A stretch of DNA of 64,000 bases from Flavobacterium bernardetii (GTDB taxonomy: Bacteria > Bacteroidota > Bacteroidia > Flavobacteriales > Flavobacteriaceae), in NCBI RefSeq assembly GCF_011305415.1, contig NZ_JAANOQ010000005.1, forward strand, positions 124,001 through 188,000, in the 5' to 3' direction. The notes under the pieces are model-generated. The model made no database searches. It was not told the DNA's origin and saw nothing but the letters and a program-made list of their open reading frames with translations. This document shows, in pieces, positions 37,086-46,494 of this stretch. Numbering within the stretch: the stretch's first letter is position 1; every line of letters starts with the position of its first letter. A program made the position numbers and the translations under genes.

Positions 37086-37745
37086 TTATTCGATACTCAT
37101 TTCTGGAATTTCACCTTCAATGATTAAATCTGCTTCTGTTGCTTTGATAATATCTTCCACTGAAACACCTGGTGCGCGTTCTAATAATTTGAAACCGTTT
37201 GGTGTGATTTCTAAAACCGCTAACTCTGTAACTACTTTTTTCACACAACCTACACCAGTTAATGGAAGGGTACATTTTTTAAGAATTTTAGATTCTCCCG
37301 CTTTATTCACATGCATCATAGCTACGATAATATTTTCTGCAGAAGCTACTAAATCCATGGCTCCACCCATTCCTTTTACCATTTTTCCTGGAATTTTCCA
37401 GTTGGCAATATCTCCATTTTCAGAAACTTCCATCGCACCTAAAATAGTTAAATCTACTTTTTGTGCACGAATCATTCCGAAACTAAAAGCTGAATCGAAG
37501 AAACTAGCTCCTGGTAAAGTGGTAATCGTTTGTTTTCCTGCGTTGATGATATCAGCATCTTCTTCTCCTTCAAAAGGAAAAGGTCCCATTCCTAAAACAC
37601 CGTTTTCTGATTGAAATTCTACTGAAATATCGGTACGAACATAATTCGCAACTAAAGTTGGGATTCCGATTCCTAAATTTACATAGTAACCATCATTTAC
37701 TTCTTGTGCGATTCTTTTTGCGATTTGATTTTTATCTAATGCCAT
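37086..37745 (-). CDS. scoB: 3-oxoacid CoA-transferase subunit B
   Basis: The 219-residue beta subunit of a heterodimeric family I CoA-transferase. The active-site glutamate lies in FQSENGVLGMGPFP, and NLGIGIPTLVANYV at the start and GCVKKVVTELAVLEI near the end are family marks. With ScoA it would move CoA from succinyl-CoA to acetoacetate or a related 3-oxoacid, feeding ketone bodies or branched-chain breakdown products into the TCA cycle. Acetate-CoA transferase (AtoA-like) specificity is an alternative. It is 124 bp downstream of scoA, a spacer filled by short repeats. Confidence 0.9.
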   Translation of the reverse strand: MALDKNQIAKRIAQEVNDGYYVNLGIGIPTLVANYVRTDISVEFQSENGVLGMGPFPFEGEEDADIINAGKQTITTLPGASFFDSAFSFGMIRAQKVDLTILGAMEVSENGDIANWKIPGKMVKGMGGAMDLVASAENIIVAMMHVNKAGESKILKKCTLPLTGVGCVKKVVTELAVLEITPNGFKLLERAPGVSVEDIIKATEADLIIEGEIPEMSIE

Positions 37746-37869
37746 TTTTTAAATGTGTCGATTTTCAATTTTCAATGTGCCGATTCTAATTTTCAATTTT
37801 TCAATATTCAATGTGCCAATAATTGACTAACTAAATATTGCCTCATAGGCACATTAACCAATTGGCTAA
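37746..37869. repeat. AT-rich direct repeats between scoA and scoB
   Basis: The spacer contains repeated TTCAAT and TTCAATGTGCC(G/A)AT units (near 37785 and 37809) and an inverted partner (GGCACATTAACCAATTGGC, 37849-37867 region). The size is unusual for genes of one enzyme, which are normally tightly coupled. Confidence 0.5.
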
Positions 37870-38568
37870 TTATTTTTGTCTTACTGTACGTTGCTCAATT
37901 CTTTTTTCGAATTTCTCACCTTGGAAAATACGGTTGACCATAATTCCAGGAATGTGAATTTCATTTGGATTTAAAGTTCCAGCTGGTACTAATTCTTCTA
38001 CCTCAGCAATGGTGATTTTTGCAGCACCTGCCATACAAGCATTAAAATTACGAGCGGTTCCTTTGAAAATCAAATTTCCTGCTTCATCACCTTTCCATGC
38101 TTTTACGATTGAAAAATCAGCTTTATATGCCAATTCCATTACATGCATTTTTCCGTTAAATTCACGGGTTTCTTTACCTTCTGCGACTTCCGTTCCGAAA
38201 CCAGCTGGTGTAAAAAACGCAGGAATTCCGGCTTGAGCGGCACGACATTTTTCTGCTAAAGTTCCTTGAGGTGTAAGTTCTACATCTAATTCTCCTGAAA
38301 GCATTTGACGTTCGAATTCGGCATTTTCACCTACATAAGAAGAAATCATTTTCTTAATTTGACGTTTTTGCAATAGTAATCCTAAACCAAAATCATCTAC
38401 ACCTGCATTGTTTGAAATACAAGTTAAATCAGTTACATTTTTTTGCACTAATGCTGCAATACTATTTTCTGGAATACCACAAAGTCCGAAACCTCCTAGC
38501 ATAATAGTTTGTCCGTCTTGAATTCCTTCAAGCGCTTCTTGTACGTTGTTTACTTTTCTTGAAATCAT
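37870..38568 (-). CDS. scoA: 3-oxoacid CoA-transferase subunit A
   Basis: The 232-residue alpha subunit of the same CoA-transferase as ScoB. It has [19 protein letters not shown] (the GGFG-CG-P coenzyme-A binding signature), [16 protein letters not shown] and the [13 protein letters not shown] segment. It starts 8 bp after the PBP1A stop codon, so it is cotranscribed with envelope genes ricT, gldH and the PBP gene. No obvious metabolic reason for this link is visible. Confidence 0.92.
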   Translation of the reverse strand: MISRKVNNVQEALEGIQDGQTIMLGGFGLCGIPENSIAALVQKNVTDLTCISNNAGVDDFGLGLLLQKRQIKKMISSYVGENAEFERQMLSGELDVELTPQGTLAEKCRAAQAGIPAFFTPAGFGTEVAEGKETREFNGKMHVMELAYKADFSIVKAWKGDEAGNLIFKGTARNFNACMAGAAKITIAEVEELVPAGTLNPNEIHIPGIMVNRIFQGEKFEKRIEQRTVRQK

Positions 38569-38576
38569 AATATAAA

Positions 38577-40898
38577 TTATAGTCCGTCTATATCTTCTGT
38601 ATCTGGTTGTGCATCAACTGGAACTGCTAAAGAATCTACTGCAGTAGAATCTACAACTGCTTTAGGTTCTGGTCCACAATCTACTTTAATAGACATGTTA
38701 GCAGGTCTTTTAAATGGTTGTTGTGAAATATTTAGCGTTGGATCTGCTAAACATTTTCGCATAAAAATCCCGTAAATTGGTAAGGCTGTTGTAGCGCCTT
38801 GTCCCATATTCGTACTTTCAAAATGCGCAGAACGGTCTTCATTTCCTACCCAAACTCCAGCGGCTAAATTTGGAACCATTCCAATAAACCATCCATCTGA
38901 ATTGTTTTGAGAAGTTCCTGTTTTTCCGGCAACTGGTCCTTTAATATTATAAGGAACACCTGTTAAGAAGTTGGACGGAGCCGAAGCTGCCCAACGTAAA
39001 CGAGAACCTGTACCTGATTCGGTAACACCTTCCATTAATTTAATAATAGAATACGCTACATCTTTATTTACGACATCGTGAGATTCTTCTACACCTTGGT
39101 AAATTACTACTCCGTTTTTATCTTCAATTTTCGTAATTAATTGTGGTTTGATATACACGCCTTCATTTGCGAAAGTACTAAAAGCGGCAACCATTTCTTC
39201 CACGGTAATTTCTACAGCTCCTAATGCAATCGCTGGACGATTCGGAATATCTGAAGAAACTCCTAAATTTTTGGCCATTTCCACAACTGCAGGCGCGCCT
39301 ACTTCGTCAATTAAACGAGCTGAAACCGTGTTGATAGAATTCGCTAATGCTTTTTTCATAGAAACCAATCCACGGAATTTTCCATCCGAATTGTTTGGTG
39401 ACCAATCTTTGTCATTATTATCTCCTTTTAAAATAGTAAATGGTGCATCCATTATCATATCACAAGGCGATTTTCCTAATCTGTCAATGGCTGTTGCGTA
39501 TACAAATGGTTTAAAAGTTGAACCTACTTGACGCGCACCTTGACCTACGTGATCGTATTGGAAATATTTGTAATTAATTCCGCCCACCCAAGCTTTCACA
39601 TGACCTGTTTGTGGCTCCATAGCCATCATTCCAGTTTGTAAAAAATGCTTGTAATAAAGGATAGAATCTTTAGGTTTCATGATAGTATCTCTTTCCCCTT
39701 TCCAAGTGAAGATTTTCATTTTGGCAGGAACTTCAAAAGATTGTTTAATTTCCGCATCTGATTTTCCGTTGATGCTCATAATACGCCATCTCTCTGAATT
39801 TTTCATCGCTGAGTTCATGATTTTCTGAGTTTCTTCAGGAGTAATATCTAAAAACGGAGCGGTTGGATTGTCTTTTTGTCTGCGGTTAAATTCTGGTTGT
39901 AAATTAGATAAATGTTCTTCAACTGCTTCTTCTGCATATTGTTGCATACGAGAATCGACAGTCGTATAAATTTTTAAACCAGCCGTGTACAAATCAATTT
40001 CTTCCCCTTTTTCTTCTTCAATAGCTTTGATGATAGGCTTTAAACTTTCACGTAAGTATTCTCTGAAATAAGTAGCTGTTCCTTCAGCGTGACTTTCTGG
40101 TTTGAAATTAATTTTTAATGGAAGTTTTTTAAGTTGTTCTGCTTTTCCTTCCGATAAATACTTGTTTTTCACCATTTGGTCTAAAACCGTATTTCTTCTG
40201 TTAAAAACTTTCTCTTTTCTTTTTTCTTTTGTTGGATTGAATAATGCTGGGTTTTTCAACATTCCGACAAAAAGAGCACTTTCTTCTATAGTTAAGTCTT
40301 TAGGTTCTTTACCCATATAAATTTTTGAAGCCGAACGAATTCCAACTGCACTATTTACAAAATCTACTTTGTTTAAATATAAGGCTATGATTTCTTGTTT
40401 GGTATATTGTCTTTCTAGTTTCGTAGCAATAATCCATTCTTTACATTTTTGAATGATACGAAAAGGTAAAAATTTTGAACCTTCGCCGTGAAATAAGTTT
40501 TTGGCTAATTGTTGTGTAATCGTACTTGCTCCACCACTTCTTCCTAAACTTGAAATCGCTCTCAAAGTTCCTTTTGCATCTACTCCAGAATGTTCGTAAA
40601 AACGCTCATCTTCAGTAGCGACTAAGGCATCCACTAAATGTTTTGGTAATTCTTGAAATTTTACCGGTGTTCTGTTTTCTTTATAAAATTTTCCTAAAGT
40701 AACGCCGTCAGAAGAAATAATTTCTGTGGCGATATTCGTATCTGGATTTTCTAATTCGTCAAACGAAGGCATTTTTCCGAAAAATCCCCACGACGCTAAA
40801 AGAAAAAATAATAAAACCCCACCAAAAGTGTAGCAGAATAATTTCCAAAATTTTCTTACGTAATCTGAATAATTGACTTGGGTGCTAGTAGTTGCCAT
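38577..40898 (-). CDS. class A penicillin-binding protein 1A (bifunctional peptidoglycan synthase)
   Basis: A 773-residue inner-membrane protein with one N-terminal helix (residues ~18-37, [20 protein letters not shown]). The glycosyltransferase domain follows, with the catalytic [12 protein letters not shown] motif near residue 100 and [13 protein letters not shown]. The transpeptidase domain has the SxxK Ser in [10 protein letters not shown], SxN in [14 protein letters not shown] and KTG in [18 protein letters not shown]. The protein polymerises and cross-links peptidoglycan in the periplasm. It lies 10 bp after gldH and 8 bp before scoA. Confidence 0.95.
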   Translation of the reverse strand: MATTSTQVNYSDYVRKFWKLFCYTFGGVLLFFLLASWGFFGKMPSFDELENPDTNIATEIISSDGVTLGKFYKENRTPVKFQELPKHLVDALVATEDERFYEHSGVDAKGTLRAISSLGRSGGASTITQQLAKNLFHGEGSKFLPFRIIQKCKEWIIATKLERQYTKQEIIALYLNKVDFVNSAVGIRSASKIYMGKEPKDLTIEESALFVGMLKNPALFNPTKEKRKEKVFNRRNTVLDQMVKNKYLSEGKAEQLKKLPLKINFKPESHAEGTATYFREYLRESLKPIIKAIEEEKGEEIDLYTAGLKIYTTVDSRMQQYAEEAVEEHLSNLQPEFNRRQKDNPTAPFLDITPEETQKIMNSAMKNSERWRIMSINGKSDAEIKQSFEVPAKMKIFTWKGERDTIMKPKDSILYYKHFLQTGMMAMEPQTGHVKAWVGGINYKYFQYDHVGQGARQVGSTFKPFVYATAIDRLGKSPCDMIMDAPFTILKGDNNDKDWSPNNSDGKFRGLVSMKKALANSINTVSARLIDEVGAPAVVEMAKNLGVSSDIPNRPAIALGAVEITVEEMVAAFSTFANEGVYIKPQLITKIEDKNGVVIYQGVEESHDVVNKDVAYSIIKLMEGVTESGTGSRLRWAASAPSNFLTGVPYNIKGPVAGKTGTSQNNSDGWFIGMVPNLAAGVWVGNEDRSAHFESTNMGQGATTALPIYGIFMRKCLADPTLNISQQPFKRPANMSIKVDCGPEPKAVVDSTAVDSLAVPVDAQPDTEDIDGL

Positions 40899-40908
40899 AT
40901 TCTTCTAT

Positions 40909-41397
40909 TTATTTTCTTTTTTCAATTCTTAATCCTAAATCTGTAATTCCAACTAAATCTTGTACGCCTTGTACTTTTCCAGTTTGTCTTACAGCGTGTT
41001 CCACTTCTAACGTATATTTTCCGGCTTTTTCAAAACTGTAATTTTCTTTATACCACAGTTTGCTTTCTTTAATATCTGAAAAACCAGTTCCCATTAAAGT
41101 TCCGTCTGGATGTGCCATTTTATACTCTAAAGTATCTACTAAAACCTTTCCATCGGGTTGGTTTAAAGACACAATTAAAAATAAATTTTCATACGGATAC
41201 TCGTTATTATTTCTCACATTTAAAAACAAATTGTACACTGCAGTCGTGTCTTTTTGTTCGAAAGTGAAAGTGGCTTTTTTGTTTTTCTTCCAAGTGCCAT
41301 CAAATTCTTTGTATTCGTCGAAAACTTGCTTTTTATCGCAAGAAATTACGGTAAAAAGCAAGGCAAAAGGTAGTATTTTAAAAAAATTATTGTTCAT
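40909..41397 (-). CDS. gldH: gliding motility lipoprotein GldH
   Basis: The 162-residue lipoprotein has a signal with lipobox TVISC (start MNNNFFKILPFALLF), then the sequence FDEYKEFDGTWKKNKKATFTF, a beta-rich body and KLWYKENYSFEKAGKYTLEVEHAVRQ. Both sequence and context fit GldH, needed for gliding motility and chitin use in Flavobacterium johnsoniae. The ATG at 41395-41397 was chosen because it leads directly into the signal peptide and overlaps the ricT 3' end by 11 bp; a longer frame inside ricT is open but implausible. It precedes PBP1A, an order that I recall from other Flavobacteriaceae. Confidence 0.88.
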   Translation of the reverse strand: MNNNFFKILPFALLFTVISCDKKQVFDEYKEFDGTWKKNKKATFTFEQKDTTAVYNLFLNVRNNNEYPYENLFLIVSLNQPDGKVLVDTLEYKMAHPDGTLMGTGFSDIKESKLWYKENYSFEKAGKYTLEVEHAVRQTGKVQGVQDLVGITDLGLRIEKRK

Positions 41398-42541
41398 TTT
41401 TCTTAAACGGTTTCTTTTTTCTTTTATTATTATTGTTCGATTTTTTCTTAGGTTGATCAAATCGTGTTAAACTATCTTGACCAACTACATTCTCGAATTT
41501 TTTCTCAATATTGACAGTAGAAACTTCTTCTACATAATCTTCTAATTGTGCGATTTTTTTCCCTTGTTTGTTTAAAGCTACAATTTCTTTAGCTTTATCT
41601 GCTTTGATAGTGTGCCAATGAGCTGGCGCGTTCGCATATGAAAACCACATTAGATTTTTGAAAATATCTATTTTTTGGCAATAGGCATCTCCTTTATCTG
41701 TAAGCAATTTAGTGTCCATATCTGGTAAACCTTTAAGTGCGTCTAAATACGTATCTAATTCGTAATTTAAACAACATTTTAGTTTCCCACATTGTCCGGC
41801 TAATTTTTGAGGATTTAGGGATAATTGTTGGTAACGCGCTGCTGAAGTATTCACACTTCTGAAATCGGTTAACCAAGAAGAACAACATAATTCGCGTCCG
41901 CAAGAACCAATTCCACCTAAACGTGCAGCTTCCTGACGGAAACCAACTTGTTTCATTTCAACACGGATTTTAAATTCACCCGCATATTCTTTAATCAATT
42001 GACGAAAATCGACACGATCATTTGCTGTGTAATAGAAAGTTGCTTTTGAACCATCACCTTGAAATTCGATATCAGAAATTTTCATTTCTAATTTTATTGC
42101 AATCGCAATTTCACGAGCTCGAACCTGAATAGCGTCTTCTTTATTTCTTACGCCATGCCAAATATCGATGTCTTTTTGTGTTGCTTTTCTGTAAATTTTA
42201 GGAACTTCCGCGTTGTCTTTAACGTGTTTTTTGTTCATTTGAACACGAACTAATTCACCTGTTAAAGAAACCAAACCTACATCGTGACCCGAAGAAGCTT
42301 CAGTTGCTACTACATCGCCAATGCTTAAAGTTAGTTTTTCGGTATTTCTAAAAAATTCTTTTCTTCCGTTTTTAAATCTTACTTCAACACAATCGAAAGG
42401 CGCTTGTCCGCCAGGCAAAGTCATATTTGCCAACCAATCGAAAACCGTTAATTTGTTGCAGCTATCGGTGCCGCAAGTCCCATTATTTTTACACCCCTTT
42501 GGTGCACCACCATCGGAAGTTGAACAACTTGTACATGCCAT
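41387..42541 (-). CDS. ricT: RicT/PSP1-domain protein (YaaT-like)
   Basis: The 384-residue protein has a Cys-rich N-terminus (MACTSCSTSDGGAPKGCKNNGTC) and then the PSP1 C-terminal domain, with the invariant RLGGIGSCGRELCCSSWL and QCGKLKCCLNYELD segments. Bacillus RicT forms a complex with RicA and RicF that holds iron-sulfur clusters and affects mRNA maturation. Partner genes are not seen here, and the N-terminal Cys cluster may bind metal; both are inference. The C-terminus is a basic, disordered tail (KKKSNNNNKRKKKPFKKNEQ). First gene of a five-gene operon ricT-gldH-PBP1A-scoA-scoB. Confidence 0.9.
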   Translation of the reverse strand: MACTSCSTSDGGAPKGCKNNGTCGTDSCNKLTVFDWLANMTLPGGQAPFDCVEVRFKNGRKEFFRNTEKLTLSIGDVVATEASSGHDVGLVSLTGELVRVQMNKKHVKDNAEVPKIYRKATQKDIDIWHGVRNKEDAIQVRAREIAIAIKLEMKISDIEFQGDGSKATFYYTANDRVDFRQLIKEYAGEFKIRVEMKQVGFRQEAARLGGIGSCGRELCCSSWLTDFRSVNTSAARYQQLSLNPQKLAGQCGKLKCCLNYELDTYLDALKGLPDMDTKLLTDKGDAYCQKIDIFKNLMWFSYANAPAHWHTIKADKAKEIVALNKQGKKIAQLEDYVEEVSTVNIEKKFENVVGQDSLTRFDQPKKKSNNNNKRKKKPFKKNEQ

Positions 42542-42909
42542 AATTATATATATTGATCGTCCCTTATGTGGAACTACTTTTCAAATGTTGATTTATTCTT
42601 TTTCAAATGTCATTTGGTATCGCATTCTTTTATTTGAACTTGTTTACAACAAGACTTTTTGAGTTGCGATTTCAAAGTTTGTTTTGAGCGTAAAGATAGC
42701 ATTTTTTACCTTAATTTATAATTTTGCTTTTTGAAGTTTTTACAAACGAAAAAACCTGTTGCATAATACTAACGCAACAGGTTTGGTTTTCTTGTGGAAT
42801 TGGGTCAATATTGGAATAATTTATAATAGTATTTTAGATATCCGTTACTTAAATAAATGAAAAGGAATTAGCTCATGACAAAAATGAAATTGATGAAGTT
42901 GATTCATAA
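42542..42909. other. 368-bp intergenic region upstream of ricT
   Basis: There is no plausible gene here. It contains the terminator/direct-repeat copy at 42751-42793 and an imperfect -7-like box reading TATCTTTA on the minus strand (42691-42698) that might drive ricT with a leader of about 150 nt. The part 42801-42909 shows nothing recognisable. Confidence 0.6.
42751..42793. terminator. terminator hairpin, copy 1 of a ~42-bp direct repeat
   Basis: An 11-bp perfect stem AAACCTGTTGC/GCAACAGGTTT (42752-42762 and 42774-42784). The whole segment recurs at 47187-47227 with one substitution and a 2-nt gap. It ends the barrel gene on the minus strand. Confidence 0.8.
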
Positions 42910-45012
42910 TTAACGGATTCTATTCTCATCTTCATTTATGTTTTTTTCACTAAATTCTGAGTTTTTTATTCTTCCAAAAGAATATCTAATTCCAAAAGAA
43001 ATTTCATGTGTATCTGATAAATAATTTGACTTCGAGCTAATGTTATTTATGGTGAAATTTTCTTTGTAAACGAAATTTTTAAAAATATCATTGAAACCAA
43101 AAGTACAATCCCATTTTTTAAAAAATGTTTTAGAAATGGCTAAATCCATAATAAATTCGGGTTGTCTTCTTTCGTAAACACCTTCATATTGTGTTGTTAA
43201 TCCCCAAACCGTGGTAGAAACTGTATACTCTTTAGGTAATTTAAACAAATGATTTGTATAGTAATACAGATAAGGTTTAGATTTGTTTTGTATGGCTAAA
43301 TGGTCTTCAATTTTATTTAATATAAAACTCAAACTGTTATTTACTGTCCAAAATTTATAAGTAAAAGGAATCGTAAAATCTATCACAAAACCACTTTCTT
43401 TATCAAAATTCTTCTGACTAAAAGTTAAAATATTTAGAGAATTATCATACACAAAATCTCCATAAACTGGATTTGAATTTTTGTAATAACTCAAACGGAT
43501 TGATTTATCCTTGTATTGAAAATTAGTGGCAACTTCATCTTTAATAGTTGGATCCAAATTGATATTACTTCCATAAATAAAATAAGGATTGATATAAGTA
43601 GCTCCTTGATTTGTAGCTGAATAATTAGGTCTAGTTATACTTTTCGAATAATTTATAGTAATCGTTTTCGAACTATCCATAGGAATATCAAGTTGTGCTT
43701 TTGGGAAAAAATTAGTGTACTCTTTTTTAATTAAAGGCAAACTTTCGTTTGTATATTTTCCAATAATATTGGTGTTTTCAATTCTAAAACCTGCCGAGTA
43801 TTGAAGTTTTTTGACTTTACCAGAAACTTGAGCGTAACCTGAAATGTTTTGTTCTTTAAAATTATATTTCGATAGTGTTGAAGCCATATTATTAAAACTT
43901 AAAACATCTAAATCTGTTTTGGCATCAGCAGAAAGAAATAGTCCACCAACTTCTAATTTCATTTCATTTTTAAATGTTTTTTCTAAATCTGTTCTGCCTG
44001 AAATAACTGAAACATCAAATTTCTGATTTCTATTTTGTGTTCGTTCAAACTCATTATTATCATATCTGTTTTTAACTAAAGTAACCGTTTCTTGATTGAA
44101 ATTAGAAAACTGAAAACCTGAAAACCATTGGGCATTTATTGATTTTATTTTCTTAGAATAATTTGCAAAGGAATTCGAATACACTCGATTGTTATCGTTG
44201 TTACTTTGTGTTAAAATAGTGTTTTCTATATTATCTTGTTTGTTGAAAGTTTTTGTATTTATACCAAAAACATCTTTCTGAATTCTTGCATTTCCACTGA
44301 TAGAAAAATAATCATCTTCATTTATTTTGTAAAACAATCCACTTCCAAAAATAAACTGAGGTCTTTTAGTATAAGCTTCAACATCATAATTTGAAATAAT
44401 ATTTGCCTCTGGAATCTCATATTTTATATCATGCCTTTCCCAAATATTTAACTGATTGTAATTAAAATTACCTTTGATTTCTAATTTCTTTTTTTTGATA
44501 CTTGCATTAATTCCTAAATAATTATTAAATCTTTTTTTGATTGAAGTTGTTTCTGTAATATCGATTTTAAATCCTTCTTTTTTACTTAATTTCCTTGTAA
44601 TTAAAATCACAACTCTACCTTCTGCTTCATATTTAGCTGATGGATTATTTATAATTTCGATACTCTTAATTTCATCTACAGACAAAGTGTTTAAATCGTT
44701 TATACTCACTTTTTGATTGTCTATATAAAGTAATGGATTTCCTTTTCCAACAACACTAATAGTTTCTTTATTCGTACCAATAATTACGTTGGGTAATTTT
44801 GATAGTAAATCAATAGCATTAGGAACCGATTTTAAGATTAAATTGGCTACATCAATTTTTAAATTTCCATTTTTATTGGTGATGATTTTTTTATCATTTT
44901 TTATGACTATTTCTTCTATTTTTTTAGAAATTGTATCTTGTTCTATTTCATTTTGTGCCAATGCAAAACTTGGAAGTAGCAAACTAAACATTACTTTTAG
45001 TACATTTTTCAT
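42910..45012 (-). CDS. outer-membrane beta-barrel receptor (TonB-receptor-like, OMP_b-brl family)
   Basis: A 700-residue outer-membrane protein with a signal peptide ending SLLLPSFALAQ. A plug-like domain follows (residues ~45-140: LSKLPNVIIG, GNPLLYIDNQKVS, SVDEIKSIEIINNPSAKYEAEGR) and then a large barrel ending in FGIRYSFGR. No N-terminal carboxypeptidase-like domain is present. This type is annotated as outer membrane beta-barrel family protein in Bacteroidota and may bind or import peptides, metals or carbohydrates. It is divergent from a histidine kinase/response regulator pair with three direct-repeat boxes between, so it is very likely their target. The trio is bracketed by terminator direct repeats. 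Confidence 0.82.
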   Translation of the reverse strand: MKNVLKVMFSLLLPSFALAQNEIEQDTISKKIEEIVIKNDKKIITNKNGNLKIDVANLILKSVPNAIDLLSKLPNVIIGTNKETISVVGKGNPLLYIDNQKVSINDLNTLSVDEIKSIEIINNPSAKYEAEGRVVILITRKLSKKEGFKIDITETTSIKKRFNNYLGINASIKKKKLEIKGNFNYNQLNIWERHDIKYEIPEANIISNYDVEAYTKRPQFIFGSGLFYKINEDDYFSISGNARIQKDVFGINTKTFNKQDNIENTILTQSNNDNNRVYSNSFANYSKKIKSINAQWFSGFQFSNFNQETVTLVKNRYDNNEFERTQNRNQKFDVSVISGRTDLEKTFKNEMKLEVGGLFLSADAKTDLDVLSFNNMASTLSKYNFKEQNISGYAQVSGKVKKLQYSAGFRIENTNIIGKYTNESLPLIKKEYTNFFPKAQLDIPMDSSKTITINYSKSITRPNYSATNQGATYINPYFIYGSNINLDPTIKDEVATNFQYKDKSIRLSYYKNSNPVYGDFVYDNSLNILTFSQKNFDKESGFVIDFTIPFTYKFWTVNNSLSFILNKIEDHLAIQNKSKPYLYYYTNHLFKLPKEYTVSTTVWGLTTQYEGVYERRQPEFIMDLAISKTFFKKWDCTFGFNDIFKNFVYKENFTINNISSKSNYLSDTHEISFGIRYSFGRIKNSEFSEKNINEDENRIR

Positions 45013-45032
45013 TATCTTTTATTTTATCTGTG

Positions 45033-45040
45033 CAAATATG
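45033..45040 (-). promoter_or_regulatory. putative -7 box of the outer-membrane barrel gene (CATATTTG)
   Basis: On the minus strand CATATTTG differs from TAnnTTTG at one base. It lies 20 bp before the ATG and 22 bp after the nearest regulator box, a position suiting an activator-dependent promoter lacking a -33 element. Confidence 0.45.
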
Positions 45041-45062
45041 TTTTCAAAATTTGAATATGAAA

Positions 45063-45091
45063 GTTAATGCTAGGTTAATGCTGAGTTAATG
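45063..45091. promoter_or_regulatory. triple direct repeat GTTAATG with exact 11-bp period, probable response-regulator operator
   Basis: GTTAATG occurs at 45063-45069, 45074-45080 and 45085-45091, separated by 4 bp each. One-turn-spaced direct heptamers are the typical site of OmpR/PhoB-family regulators. The site lies in the 116-bp region between the barrel gene and the kinase/regulator pair. Confidence 0.65.
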
Positions 45092-45115
45092 TCTTATTTA
45101 TTCTATAAAATCACT

Positions 45116-45123
45116 TATTTTTG
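45116..45123 (+). promoter_or_regulatory. putative -7 box of the kinase/regulator operon (TATTTTTG)
   Basis: TATTTTTG matches TAnnTTTG but ends only 5 bp before the ATG, which would give a leaderless or nearly leaderless mRNA. The third GTTAATG box lies 24 bp upstream. Confidence 0.35.
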
Positions 45124-45128
45124 AAGCC

Positions 45129-46490
45129 ATGAAGAAGAAGATCAACTTATTAATTCAGTTTTCTGTTGTAGTACTTATTGTGCTTTCAGTCATGCAATAT
45201 TATTTGGTTAAAACTACTTATGATTACAAAGTAGCCCAATTAAGAGGAGAAGTAAAAACCAAAATTGCTGACATTACAAACGATTATAGTGATATCGATT
45301 CCACCATTTTCAACAAGAAAGACTTGTTATATCGGGAATTAGCTACGAATTATATTATTGATCCTAAAACCCGAAACAGAATTAAGAATTCTATCCTTCA
45401 AAATAAATTCAAAAAGGAATTAACTCATAAATTACAACTTAAATTTGAAAAAGAAATTCCCGATTTAAAACTAGATTTTGCCATTGTTCTCAACAAGTTT
45501 GTGCTTTATAATAACACTAAAATAGCAGATACCATTTTTGCGGAAAAGCCTATAATAGGAAATAAATTATATGGTGATTTAGAATCTTTAGACAATGCTT
45601 TTTTGGTACGAAATTATGTTGGCACAACAAGTGGAAAAGCCATGAGTTCAGATTTTAAATTACTTACCGAAGACGCTTTATATGTATCGATAACCAATTG
45701 GGAAGCTATTATTCTAAAAAGGATGGCCGTGTTGTTCTGCTTTTCAATTCTCTCAATTTTAACCCTAATTACCCTTTTTGTTATTGCTCTTAAAGCATTA
45801 ATAAAGCAAAAAAAAGTAAGCGATGTTAAAACCGATTTTATCAATAATATTACACACGAGTTAAAAACACCTTTAGCCACTTTAGCCATTTCTACCAAAA
45901 TATTAGAAAGAAAAGACATTCGAGAAAACGAAAATAATTTTAATAATTTAGTAGCAACAATTTCTCGCCAAAACAACCGCTTGCAAAAATTAATCGATCA
46001 AGTTTTAAACAATTCTCTTGAAGATAACGAAATAGAATTACAAAAAGAAAAGATTAATTCTGAAGTGTTTTTAAATTCAATTAGTAATGATTTCAAAATT
46101 TCTAATCCATCCATTTCAATTACAACTGAATTTTGTACCATAGAAACATTCTTATTTCTTGATAAATTTCATCTTACCACTGCCATTCAAAATGTATTAG
46201 AAAATGCCGTTAAATATGGATGCGATTCTATTATTATTCGAACTTCATTAAGTAACAATCAATTCAATATTAGTATTCAAGATGATGGAATTGGAATTTC
46301 TAAAAGCAACCATTCTCTACTTTTCGATAAATTCTATCGGGTAGAAGAAGGAAATCTTCACAACACAAAAGGCTTAGGTTTGGGTTTATATTATGTAAAT
46401 CAGATCATAAAAGCACATAAAGGAACCGTTGCCGTAATTAGTGATTTAGGTAAAGGAGCTGTTTTTAATATTAGTCTTCCATCTGTTTAA
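45129..46490 (+). CDS. sensor histidine kinase
   Basis: A 453-residue inner-membrane kinase. Two helices (residues ~6-27 and ~196-222) flank a periplasmic sensor of about 165 residues with no recognised fold. The dimerisation/phosphoacceptor helix has the H-box FINNITHELKTPLA, with His243 as the expected phosphorylation site. ATP-binding motifs follow: NVLENAVKYG (N box), DDGIGI (G1) and GLGLGLYYV (G2). It overlaps nothing but is only 4 bp from the response regulator gene, so the two form an operon. It probably senses a signal at the envelope and governs the divergent barrel gene. RprX-type kinases of Bacteroides are similar in layout (family knowledge). Confidence 0.92.
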   Translation: MKKKINLLIQFSVVVLIVLSVMQYYLVKTTYDYKVAQLRGEVKTKIADITNDYSDIDSTIFNKKDLLYRELATNYIIDPKTRNRIKNSILQNKFKKELTHKLQLKFEKEIPDLKLDFAIVLNKFVLYNNTKIADTIFAEKPIIGNKLYGDLESLDNAFLVRNYVGTTSGKAMSSDFKLLTEDALYVSITNWEAIILKRMAVLFCFSILSILTLITLFVIALKALIKQKKVSDVKTDFINNITHELKTPLATLAISTKILERKDIRENENNFNNLVATISRQNNRLQKLIDQVLNNSLEDNEIELQKEKINSEVFLNSISNDFKISNPSISITTEFCTIETFLFLDKFHLTTAIQNVLENAVKYGCDSIIIRTSLSNNQFNISIQDDGIGISKSNHSLLFDKFYRVEEGNLHNTKGLGLGLYYVNQIIKAHKGTVAVISDLGKGAVFNISLPSV

Positions 46491-46494
46491 ACAT

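Noticed and set aside
41060..41470. 136-codon plus-strand frame over gldH/ricT
   Set aside because: It is antisense to two recognised genes and its hydrophobic/basic content reflects the opposite strand.
42840..42909. Short frames (starting near 42858 and 42874) after the barrel gene
   Set aside because: They have fewer than 15 codons, no signal or family likeness, and lie in non-coding sequence.
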